DNA from: Roseivirga sp.
GTDB taxonomy: Bacteria > Bacteroidota > Bacteroidia > Cytophagales > Cyclobacteriaceae
Reading direction: 5' to 3'
NCBI GenBank assembly: GCA_021404565.1
Contig: JAAWWF010000042.1
Location: 62,001 to 126,000 of the forward strand
Length of the DNA: 64,000 nucleotides
Part shown: positions 8,889 through 17,220 of the stretch, one piece after another
Layout: each line of letters opens with the position of its first letter
Position numbering within the stretch: position 1 is the first letter of the stretch
Position numbers and translations under genes: made by a program
Notes under the pieces: model-generated
Seen by the model: the letters and a program-made list of their open reading frames with translations, nothing else
Databases searched by the model: none
What the model was told of the DNA's origin: nothing

Positions 8889-11042
8889 CTAAGTGAAAGC
8901 CTCTGAATCGATGGGTATTCTTCTCAATCGTTTGCCTGTGGCCGCGAAAATCGCATTCAGAATGGCGGGAGCTGTTACGGGTACAGAAGGTTCACCGGCA
9001 CCAGTTGGTACGTAGTCGCTGTCTACAATATGCACTTCTATAGGAGGCGTATTGTTCATTCTGGGCACCTGGTAGTCATGGAAGTTGGATTGATCCGTCA
9101 GGCCGTTTTTAATGGTGATCTCAGTCTGCATGGCAGATAAGGCCCATACGATTCCTCCCTCCACCTGTGCTTTTACCTGGCTGGGATTTACTGCCAGGCC
9201 GCAGTCAATCGCAGCAGTGATCTTGTTGATGGTGAGTTTCCCTTTCTTCAAAGATACATCGGCTACGATAGCGCAATATGCGGCATTATAGCTGGCACCT
9301 GCTATACCCTTACCGCTGTGCCTTTTGCTCTTTTTACCCCAATCTCCCTTGTCGGCTGCGAGGCGCAGGCATCCCTTTAACCTGGCAGGATATAGGTTTT
9401 CAGTGGTATACTCTGTTTTTTGCTCGATGATGTCGGCATCTATCAGGTGATTGAGTCTGAATTCCAGTGGGTCTTGCTTTGCCTGATGGGCCATCTCATC
9501 CATAAAGCTCTCCAGCCCAAGAATCCATTGGTGGGCTGCTACACTTCTCCATGACACATGTCCATTGAGGTATTTATCAGGCCTTATCGAGGTCATGCCC
9601 ATGTTGGGGATGCTGTATGTCAGTGCCCTGAAAGCTCCGATTCCACCAAGGTGACCTTTATAATCTGCCGCGATAATGCGATTGTTTTCATCCAGCAGTG
9701 CTGTCCAGTGCTGAATATATTGATCGTGGTAGCGATTGGTACCAATGGTATCTTCCCTCGTCCACATAAGCTTTACGGGTTTTTTGATTTTCTGTGAGAC
9801 CAGCACGGCCTCTTCGGTATAATCAGTGAAAAACCTTCTGCCAAAGCCACCACCAGACGGCAAGGCATGTATTGTCACCTGTTCTTCCGGTATTTCCAGC
9901 AGCTTGGCTATCCGGGCCTGATCAATGCCCGGGGCCTGCGTACCCAGCCATACCTCGGCTTTATCTTCATTTACATCTGCTGTGGCATTCAGTGGCTCCA
10001 TACAGGCATTTACCTGGTAACCGTTCAGGTAGGAGTGTACTATAGGGGTTGCTCCCTCAGCCTTAAGATAGCTGTCAGGATTACCCTTTTCGAAGGTCCT
10101 CTTTTTAGGTACTTCCATTTTGGCCTCCAGTTCCCTGGCTACATCGGTGCAGCTCCTGTTTTGATTATCTCCCAGGTCCCATTCCACCTTGAGCTTTTTC
10201 CTTCCCTTAACGGCTGCCCAGGTAGAGGTAGCCACCACCACCACACCGGCCCTGACACCTCCCCAGTAGCCGTTTTCTTCACTTCGGGCATTGCCGTCAT
10301 GACTATATACATCTATGACGCCTTTTACCTTTCGCGTTTCGGTATCATCAAAGGACTGTACCCGCCCTCCGAAAACCGGTACACGCTCTATCACAGCATA
10401 GACCATACCCGGCACCTCTTGATCCAGTGAATAAGGGTTTGTACCTGTGACTATTTTCTGCTGCTTGGGTCCGGCAATAGACTTGCCGATCAGCTTGTAT
10501 TCACTTTTCGATTTGAGTTCAGGATCTTCAGACAAAGTAAAACCTGCAGCCCGGCTGGAAAGTGACCCGAAGCTTAATTTCCGACCTGTGGGTTTATGGA
10601 CGACATGGCTGTCTTCAGTGAAGCATGTGGATGGAAGTACTTTCCACTCTTCGCTGGCAGCTTTGATCAGTACTTTGCGAGTGGCGGCAGCCGCTTTCCT
10701 CAAAGGTATCCAATTGGATGACAGGCCGTAACTGCCCCCGGTACCAGCCCACAGGCCATACTTTGTTACATTGCCCTCAGCCTGGTGAATAATAAGTTCT
10801 TTCCAACTGGCCCCCAGTTCATCCGCCAGTACCTGTGCCAGGGCTGTGGTTGTACCCTGACCAATTTCGTACTGTGTACTTACCAGTGTTACGGTGTTAT
10901 CCGGTCTGATTCTGATAAAGAGGTTAGGTTCCCAAACTCCGGCTGAGTCACTGGCCAGCAATGAGTTTCCAGGTAAAAAAGTGCTCAGTACCAAACCACC
11001 TCCCGTGAGACCGGAGAGCTTTATAAAGTTTCTTCTGTTCAT
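8889..11042 (-). CDS. Molybdopterin-binding large subunit of an aldehyde/isoquinoline oxidoreductase (xanthine oxidase family)
   Basis: A 717-residue large subunit of the IorB-like branch of molybdenum hydroxylases. It starts with a twin-arginine signal (MNRRNFIKLSGLTGGG), so the folded enzyme is exported to the periplasm. Family marks are ALPSGGGFGRRFFTDY, the cofactor loop CMEPLNATA and, near the end, GAGEPSVPVTAPAILNA containing the catalytic Glu. It hydroxylates an aromatic heterocycle or aldehyde using water; the substrate is not predictable. The 2Fe-2S subunit lies immediately upstream, five bases apart. Neither a cytochrome c subunit nor an XdhC-type maturation factor is adjacent. Confidence 0.9.
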   Translation of the reverse strand: MNRRNFIKLSGLTGGGLVLSTFLPGNSLLASDSAGVWEPNLFIRIRPDNTVTLVSTQYEIGQGTTTALAQVLADELGASWKELIIHQAEGNVTKYGLWAGTGGSYGLSSNWIPLRKAAAATRKVLIKAASEEWKVLPSTCFTEDSHVVHKPTGRKLSFGSLSSRAAGFTLSEDPELKSKSEYKLIGKSIAGPKQQKIVTGTNPYSLDQEVPGMVYAVIERVPVFGGRVQSFDDTETRKVKGVIDVYSHDGNARSEENGYWGGVRAGVVVVATSTWAAVKGRKKLKVEWDLGDNQNRSCTDVARELEAKMEVPKKRTFEKGNPDSYLKAEGATPIVHSYLNGYQVNACMEPLNATADVNEDKAEVWLGTQAPGIDQARIAKLLEIPEEQVTIHALPSGGGFGRRFFTDYTEEAVLVSQKIKKPVKLMWTREDTIGTNRYHDQYIQHWTALLDENNRIIAADYKGHLGGIGAFRALTYSIPNMGMTSIRPDKYLNGHVSWRSVAAHQWILGLESFMDEMAHQAKQDPLEFRLNHLIDADIIEQKTEYTTENLYPARLKGCLRLAADKGDWGKKSKRHSGKGIAGASYNAAYCAIVADVSLKKGKLTINKITAAIDCGLAVNPSQVKAQVEGGIVWALSAMQTEITIKNGLTDQSNFHDYQVPRMNNTPPIEVHIVDSDYVPTGAGEPSVPVTAPAILNAIFAATGKRLRRIPIDSEAFT

Positions 11043-11047
11043 AAGGA

Positions 11048-11503
11048 CTAGCTGTTTTCGGAGGCTCTTTTAATGGCTTTTTGAATGCGGGAGTAGGTGC
11101 CACAGCGACAGATATTGCCTTGCATAGCCGCTTTGATCTCACGGTCATTGGGGCGTTTCTTTTTCTGTAATAGCGCTGCCGCGGTCATAATCTGGCCTGT
11201 TTGACAATAGCCACATTGGGGTACATCTTCTGCCACCCAGGCTTCCTGCAGGGGGTGAAGTTCATCGCTGGAACCAAGCCCTTCAATGGTGGTGATGCTT
11301 TGGGTAGTGATAGATGAAATGGGAATAGAGCAGGAGCGTACCGCCACGCCATCCAGGTGCACTGTGCAGGCCCCACATTGGGCAATGCCGCAGCCATATT
11401 TGGTGCCAGTAAGCTTTAATCTGTCTCTTAGTACCCAGAGTAGTGGAGTATCGGGCTCATCATCCACACTGTATTGTCGATTGTTAATCAGGAGTGTTGT
11501 CAT
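11048..11503 (-). CDS. 2Fe-2S subunit of the molybdenum hydroxylase
   Basis: A 151-residue two-cluster ferredoxin-like small subunit. The plant-type 2Fe-2S cluster is held by C38, C43, C46 and C58 ([11 protein letters not shown], then RSC), the second by C97, C100, C132 and C134 ([11 protein letters not shown] and NICRCGTY). It passes electrons from the molybdopterin site of the downstream partner to an external acceptor. It is the first gene of the pair, has no signal peptide and is presumably carried through the Tat pore with the large subunit. Confidence 0.93.
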   Translation of the reverse strand: MTTLLINNRQYSVDDEPDTPLLWVLRDRLKLTGTKYGCGIAQCGACTVHLDGVAVRSCSIPISSITTQSITTIEGLGSSDELHPLQEAWVAEDVPQCGYCQTGQIMTAAALLQKKKRPNDREIKAAMQGNICRCGTYSRIQKAIKRASENS

Positions 11504-11635
11504 CGAAAAACTGTATTACGTAATCGCTTACGTAATACGAGCCTTTGACAAAAAAGCTTTAGGCTTCTGCCTAAAACCAATTTTTGATATACCTATAGCT
11601 CTATTTGCCCGACTAACTGCAGGGTGGGTTTTTGT

Positions 11636-12197
11636 TTACCCTTTGATTTTCATAAAGTCGTTGATAAAGTTGCAGAGGTAAACAAAGTCGTCTTCCAGAT
11701 ATTTCACTTTTTCACCGGTTAGCCCAAGCACTTTTATCTCTTCCTGATTATTGAGTAAGAGGTAATAAGTACCCGTGTGCAGTAAGCCCATCTTCAGCCT
11801 TATTGATTGCATAAAGCACCCTGGAGATGTTCGCGCTCTCAATCTCCAGGGGACCACCTTTCCTGCGTTCTATGCAAAACTTCTCAGGGGTTATGATCTT
11901 ACGATACTTATTATCGATTTTCTTTTTGAAGTAGTTCTTGATTTCTATTCCGCCTGCTACAATGGCGGGAAGGCCAATAAGACCGGTATACCTCAATCTT
12001 CCATCTAAATCCAGAATGAGAATCACTACTACTATAGCGGCTACTCCTACGATGATGAGTCCAAGTCCGAAGGCCAATTTAAACACATTGTCCTTTGCTC
12101 TGCCGAGGACAAGCGTCTGGGATTGCTCATCCAGGTCAAACTTGAGGTTGTGTCTTTTTAGCTTGAGATTAAGTGTATAAATGCTCTTGGAATCCAT
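11636..12197 (-). pseudogene. Membrane protein gene with an apparent +1-base frameshift
   Basis: Two overlapping frames read as one protein. The first (start 12197) runs 149 codons with two hydrophobic segments (LGLIIVGVAAIVVVILIL and YTGLIGLPAIVAGG), then degenerates to AHGYLLPLTQ and stops at 11748. The second frame continues naturally with HTGTYYLLLNNQEEIKVLGL and ends at 11636. Removing one G from the GGG at 11787-11789 would join them into a 186-residue protein reading KAEDGLLHTGTYY. The family is unknown; the layout (short N-terminal domain, two membrane segments, cytoplasmic tail) suggests a PH-like inner-membrane protein. A sequencing error, a real null allele or slippage cannot be separated here. 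Confidence 0.65.
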
Positions 12198-12247
12198 CCT
12201 TATTTGTTCGGTTGTTGTGCTTTAAGCTCTATGCTTAATTTGAGCAA

Positions 12248-13855
12248 TTAATTATCTTTCTTCACCATGGGGTAAGTAATGCCCAATTGCTCCAGATAGC
12301 TACCATACTTCTTTTCGTCATAGTAGAATTTTTCGAGTTGAGGTCTGAATTGGTCCATGATGCCTTTGTTGAGGTAGATCGGTGGATTGTCTTCAGCAGA
12401 AATCATGGGCTTATACTTGGTCTCTTTGCTCTGTACATTATTGAAGTAATCCCAGGCTTGCTCTACCAGCTCAGGCTTCAACAGAAAATCGAGGATGGTC
12501 ATGGCTTCAGCTTTAGCACCTGCCGTGGCTCCTTTGTGCGCAATAGGAGTGGCCATGGCAATCGCATTGCTCCAGTGGTGTCCCTGCAGTCCGGGGATGT
12601 TAGAAGGGAACCTCATGGTGACGGTAGGCACTTTCCAGGAGACATCACCTATATCATCAGAACCACCACTTCGGGGAGTCCTTACCGGAAGCCCGAGACT
12701 GGAAAGCTTGGTGTTCAGTCCCTTTTTATTGTTGGACGATACTTCTGCTTGTACTGCTTTCGCCAGGATCTGATCAGCTTCACTCCATTCCGGCAGGCCC
12801 ACGTCTTTGATGTTTTCATACATGGTTTCGGCAATCACCTTATTGAAGTGTCGGGGCCAGGCCGTACCCAAAATACGGGATGTCATTTTGGTATCAGTCA
12901 TCAGTGCAGCACCGGCTGCAATATTGTTGGCATCCTCGTACATATCCATAATCCCCTCATAGGTCACATCTCTCAGGTAAAACCAGATAGAAGCTTTAGA
13001 AGGTACCACATTGGGTTGGTCACCCGCATCGGTAAAGATAGAGTGAGACCTTTTGAGGTAGTGGAGATGCTCACGCTTGTAGTTCCAGCCTACATTCATC
13101 AGTTCAGCGGCATCCAAAGCGCTTCTGCCTCGCCAGGGAGCACCGGCAGAATGAGCCGCCTCACCTTCAAAGCTATATTCGACAGAAATCAAACCGGTAC
13201 CCGAGGCCTGCCCGTAAGACACCGACAAGTTGCTGCTCACATGGGTGAAAATGCAAAGATCAATATCATCAAAAAGGCCGTCCCTGGTATACCAGGCTTT
13301 GGCTGCCACAAGCTCTTCGGCTATGCCGGGCCATACAATCAGTGTACCTCCGATATTCTCCCGCTCCATGATTTGCTTTACCGCCAGGGCAGAGGTGATA
13401 TTGAGCGGAATGCCGGAGTTGTGGCCTTCGCCATGCCCGGGGGCTCCTTCTACCATAGGCTTGTGATAGGCTACGCCAGGATATTGCGATGCTTTCGGAA
13501 TACAGTCTACATCACTGCCAAGTGCGATCACAGGCCCCTCACCGTTTTTCCAGGTGGCAAACCAGGCGGTAGGAATTCCGGAGACTCCTTCTTCTATGGT
13601 AAAACCATTCTTCTTGAGTATACCCGTCAGATATTTCGAAGATTCAACCTCCTGAAAACCCAGCTCGGCAAAGCTGAAGATCTTATCGACCATTACCTGG
13701 GTTTGTTTGTGATTGTCTTCTACAATTTGAGAAGCTTCATTTTTGAGTTTTTCAATCTGCTTTTTAGAGTATTTCTTTTGAGCAGTTGCCTGGAGGCTGA
13801 GAAAGCACAAGCCAAAGCAGATCAGCCAAAGGCTGGTTTTAGAAGTTAATTTCAT
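12248..13855 (-). CDS. Secreted M20 family amidohydrolase (AbgB/aminobenzoyl-glutamate hydrolase-like)
   Basis: A 535-residue M20 metallohydrolase with a signal peptide (SLWLICFGLCFLSLQATAQ). The closest recognisable relatives are the AbgB-like amidohydrolases, which cleave amides such as p-aminobenzoyl-glutamate or N-acyl dipeptides. Metal-site candidates are in GSDVDCIP, GAPGHGEGHNSGIP and WPGIAEELV, and the dimerisation domain begins around EYSFEGEAAHSAGAPWRG. The C-terminal half contains TPRSGGSDDIGDVSW and HHWSNAI, also typical. It is a single gene divergent from the adhesin-like gene at 14083 and separated from it by 227 bp in which I see no clear promoter consensus. Confidence 0.87.
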   Translation of the reverse strand: MKLTSKTSLWLICFGLCFLSLQATAQKKYSKKQIEKLKNEASQIVEDNHKQTQVMVDKIFSFAELGFQEVESSKYLTGILKKNGFTIEEGVSGIPTAWFATWKNGEGPVIALGSDVDCIPKASQYPGVAYHKPMVEGAPGHGEGHNSGIPLNITSALAVKQIMERENIGGTLIVWPGIAEELVAAKAWYTRDGLFDDIDLCIFTHVSSNLSVSYGQASGTGLISVEYSFEGEAAHSAGAPWRGRSALDAAELMNVGWNYKREHLHYLKRSHSIFTDAGDQPNVVPSKASIWFYLRDVTYEGIMDMYEDANNIAAGAALMTDTKMTSRILGTAWPRHFNKVIAETMYENIKDVGLPEWSEADQILAKAVQAEVSSNNKKGLNTKLSSLGLPVRTPRSGGSDDIGDVSWKVPTVTMRFPSNIPGLQGHHWSNAIAMATPIAHKGATAGAKAEAMTILDFLLKPELVEQAWDYFNNVQSKETKYKPMISAEDNPPIYLNKGIMDQFRPQLEKFYYDEKKYGSYLEQLGITYPMVKKDN

Positions 13856-14082
13856 AAGTCGGTTGATAAGTCCTGATCCAAAATAGTGAATTCGCCCGAA
13901 TAAGGTTGTACCCTTTACTTTAGAGGGATAAAGATTATGATTTGTGGAGGATGTATTCGATTTTTAAGAGAGTGTTTGTCTAAATACCTTGTTGATTTAT
14001 AAGGTTTTAGGTCTTCTCTGCTGTTACTATATAGACCGAATCTTTTTATTTTGAACTGACCTGTCTTGATGCTTGATGTGAG

Positions 14083-17000
14083 ATGGTCAGAATCTATCAT
14101 TTGACCTGTTTAATTACCCATATCAGAATCTTAAGGCCTTTGCTGACAGGTCTGGTACTGATGTTAATGACATCTGAGCTTTTTTCGCAAACAAGCAGTA
14201 CCCTGGGACGAGAATTTTACTTTTCATATTTACCCAATACAGGAATAGATGAGGACTATGAAATGAGTGTTTTCCTTACCTCAGAGGTCAATAGTTCGGG
14301 TACCATAGAGGTAATCGGATCAGACTGGTCTCAGGAATTTACGCTGATCGCGAATAATACATTAAGAGTTGATATTCCGGCTGAATTTCGTCTGACAGCC
14401 CATGAGATCATCGAAAGCAAAGGTGTTTATGTAAGCACCCTGGCTGATGTAACCGCTTACGCCTATAATCACATGGCTGGTTCTTCTGACGGCAGTATGT
14501 TGTTGCCGTTGCCCTCCCTGGATAAGGAATATATCATTAACACCTGGAAATCAGATTTAAACTCTTTTGATGATCGTACGCAATTCTCTGTGTTGAGCGC
14601 CAATAACGGAACAGAGATAGAAATTACCTTTTCGACAAATGTGATGTACGATGGGGTGAAACTACATGATGCAGGAGAGGTATTAAACCTCACACTCGAC
14701 AGGGGAGAGTTGATCTATTTTGAATCTGAGATGGACCTGACGGGTACTATTGTGAAAATAGTGGGAGATGGTGCTGCTAATTGCAACAAACTGGCGGTCT
14801 TTGCCGGAAACAAGAACTTCAAAACGACTTCTCAGGGTGACGTGGGTACAGACCATGTTTATAATCAGCTCTACTCGGTGCGCGACTGGGGCAGGGAGTA
14901 TTTTGTAGTACAGCACGAGACCCGTGAAACAGCAGATCCGGTGACTATCGTGGCCTCAGAAGACAATACCTTACTTGAGATTACAGGGGTATTGCCCATT
15001 GTGCTCAATCGTGGAGAGTCTTTCAGGTTTTTTGCCAAAATCGAGCATTATATCAAAGCCGATAAGCCGGTTTCTGTGGCCCATTTTACCTCTTCGGGAA
15101 GACATGACCTGCAAGAGCGCGGTGACCTCAAGGCTGATCCTTTTATGATGACGATCAGCCCGCTCAAACAGATTTCCAACGACATCCGCTTTAACGTAAT
15201 TAATAGTCCGACCATTGAACAGCACTACCTGATAGCCGTCAGCCCCAGTGTCAGGCTGAATGTAGTGCTGGATGGAGTGGATATCTCAGATCAGTTTGAG
15301 CCTTTGAGTCTCGCTGGACAGTATTCTTTTGCGGCTATTCCTATCAGTCCGGGTGTACACCGGCTCGAGAGCAGAAGTGGTGTAGTGGCACACACTTACG
15401 GCTTTGGTGAAGAGGAAGGCATGGGTTATGCGGTGGGGGGCAACCTGGGCAATTTTGGTATCGACTTTCAAAGTATCAACTCAAACCTGGGACCGGGTCA
15501 GGTTTGTGCCGGTAATGATTTCAGTCTGTCCGTAAGCTCAGAAAGTGATATTCTCAGTGAGCTGTACACTTACTTTGCCTGGGATATGGGCGATGGCAAT
15601 CTCATCGAAGGGGAATCAGTAAGCCATAGCTATGATACTCCAGGAGTGTATACCGTCAATTTATATGCCTCCAAATCGCCAATTGCCTGCAGCGATCTGA
15701 CAGTGTCGCGGCAAATTGAAGTGATCGGAGCTGCTATAGATGAGATTGTAGGTCCCGCTGCAGTTTGCCCCAATGTTGGAGGGGTAGAATATATTCTGTC
15801 TGGTTCGGAGCCTGATTATAACTACCAGTGGTTTGTAGAGGGAGGAGACCTGCTAGCCACTTCCGGCCCGACAGCCGAGGTGGCCTGGACCTTTGGCGCT
15901 CCGGTAAACCGTTTGAAAGCCCTGTCGGTGTCACCACTGGGCTGTCAAAGTGATACGGTTTTTCTCGATGTCCGCTTTAATGAAATACTGGAACCAGTGT
16001 TACCATTGGGGGAGGCCTTTCTCTGTGGTGATTTTCTGAACATACCTTACCGCATACCCAACACCACAGGTTCGGTATATAGCTGGATTATTGAAGGCGG
16101 GCAGATTGCTTCCGGGCAGGGTACCAACGAGATCATTGTCAATTGGGACGGGGCGGGAAATCATAGGCTCTGGTATACAGAAAACTCTACCACCATTAGC
16201 ACTTTATGCGAAGGTACCTCCCCTCAGCTAAATGTGATTGTCAGTGAGCAAATGGATATTGAGATTAGTACAGATGCTGTTTCCTGCTTTGGGCAAAATG
16301 ATGGGAGCGCCAGCCTGAGTGTAACTGGCGGTGTTGGGCCTTATAGTATCGAATGGGAGACCGGCTCTACCCAAAATACAATCAGTGGCCTGGCGGGAGG
16401 TAGCTATGAGGTAGCCATTACAGATGGCGTGGGCTGTCAGGTTATACGCAGTGTGGTAGTAGATGAACCCGAGGTGCTGTCGGGGTTTGTGGTGGCTTAT
16501 GATGCCAATTGTGGTGAGGCGACCGGAAGGGCAGAGGCAATTGTTTCAGGAGGCTCCGGTAACTATAGCTATCGCTGGAAAGACAATTTTGTGAATGAAG
16601 CTGAGATCGCTGGTCTTGGAGCCGGCAATTATAGCCTGGTGATCAGAGATGACAAGGGCTGTGAGCTGATTCTCGATTATAGCATTGCAGTACCTCAGCC
16701 AATGGAGGTACAATTTGAGATGGAAAGTCCCTGTCCTGATACCACAGACGGACGTATGTCGCTGGTGGTCTCAGGAGGGACCGGGCCCTATTTGTTTGAA
16801 TGGGAAATTGCCCCTGACCATCATGGAAGCACGCTGGAAAACCTGCCCGGAGGTGGCTATCAGGTGACTGTTACTGATGGAGAAGGTTGTACGCTCTCCG
16901 TTACGGGTGAATTACTGGAGCAAGCCCCACGTGTGACCATCCCCAATTCATTTAGCCCCAATGGAGATGGAATGAACGAGGAGTTCAAGGCTGTTTATAA

Positions 17001-17208
17001 CTGTGCCATAGACTTTCAGATGCTGGTCTACAACCAGTGGGGTAATATCATTTTCTACTCTCAGGATATTGCCACGGGTTGGAACGGTACCTATGAGGGG
17101 CAGCACGTGCCTTCTGGTAACTATACCTACCGGATCATATACGGAGGTGAGGTGAATGGGAATGTCTATCAGGAAATCATCAATGGCAGGGTAAGAGTGA
17201 TCAAGTGA
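14083..17208 (+). CDS. Secreted multidomain protein: IgGFc-binding-like, PKD, SprB repeats, gliding-motility C-terminal module
   Basis: A 1041-residue type IX secretion cargo. After a signal segment (about residues 18-36) comes an IgGFc-binding-protein-like beta domain to about 470, a PKD domain near 485-555 (YFAWDMGDGNLIEGESVSHSY), one or two Ig/PKD-like domains to about 730, three SprB-like repeats between 735 and 930 (each CxGxxDGxASLxVxGGxGPYxxxW ... LxxGxYxVxVTDxxGC) and a CHU_C/type B sorting module at 945-1041 (NSFSPNGDGMNE, YNQWGNIIFYS, GTYEGQHVPSG). Such proteins are surface adhesins or matrix proteins in gliding Bacteroidota. It is monocistronic and convergent with the permease at 17221. 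Confidence 0.9.
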   Translation: MVRIYHLTCLITHIRILRPLLTGLVLMLMTSELFSQTSSTLGREFYFSYLPNTGIDEDYEMSVFLTSEVNSSGTIEVIGSDWSQEFTLIANNTLRVDIPAEFRLTAHEIIESKGVYVSTLADVTAYAYNHMAGSSDGSMLLPLPSLDKEYIINTWKSDLNSFDDRTQFSVLSANNGTEIEITFSTNVMYDGVKLHDAGEVLNLTLDRGELIYFESEMDLTGTIVKIVGDGAANCNKLAVFAGNKNFKTTSQGDVGTDHVYNQLYSVRDWGREYFVVQHETRETADPVTIVASEDNTLLEITGVLPIVLNRGESFRFFAKIEHYIKADKPVSVAHFTSSGRHDLQERGDLKADPFMMTISPLKQISNDIRFNVINSPTIEQHYLIAVSPSVRLNVVLDGVDISDQFEPLSLAGQYSFAAIPISPGVHRLESRSGVVAHTYGFGEEEGMGYAVGGNLGNFGIDFQSINSNLGPGQVCAGNDFSLSVSSESDILSELYTYFAWDMGDGNLIEGESVSHSYDTPGVYTVNLYASKSPIACSDLTVSRQIEVIGAAIDEIVGPAAVCPNVGGVEYILSGSEPDYNYQWFVEGGDLLATSGPTAEVAWTFGAPVNRLKALSVSPLGCQSDTVFLDVRFNEILEPVLPLGEAFLCGDFLNIPYRIPNTTGSVYSWIIEGGQIASGQGTNEIIVNWDGAGNHRLWYTENSTTISTLCEGTSPQLNVIVSEQMDIEISTDAVSCFGQNDGSASLSVTGGVGPYSIEWETGSTQNTISGLAGGSYEVAITDGVGCQVIRSVVVDEPEVLSGFVVAYDANCGEATGRAEAIVSGGSGNYSYRWKDNFVNEAEIAGLGAGNYSLVIRDDKGCELILDYSIAVPQPMEVQFEMESPCPDTTDGRMSLVVSGGTGPYLFEWEIAPDHHGSTLENLPGGGYQVTVTDGEGCTLSVTGELLEQAPRVTIPNSFSPNGDGMNEEFKAVYNCAIDFQMLVYNQWGNIIFYSQDIATGWNGTYEGQHVPSGNYTYRIIYGGEVNGNVYQEIINGRVRVIK

Positions 17209-17220
17209 GTCTGCCGAAGA

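Noticed and set aside
9867-10430. A 187-codon plus-strand frame
   Set aside because: Antisense to the molybdenum large subunit; composition rich in Tyr/Ile/Cys typical of a shadow frame.
12287-13849. A 520-codon open frame on the plus strand
   Set aside because: It is antisense to the M20 amidohydrolase over its whole length, shows no domain or signal pattern, and is explained by codon bias of the real gene.
13915-14100. A 61-codon minus-strand frame in the gap between the M20 and adhesin genes
   Set aside because: Low-complexity, no family features, and it overlaps the start of the adhesin-like gene.
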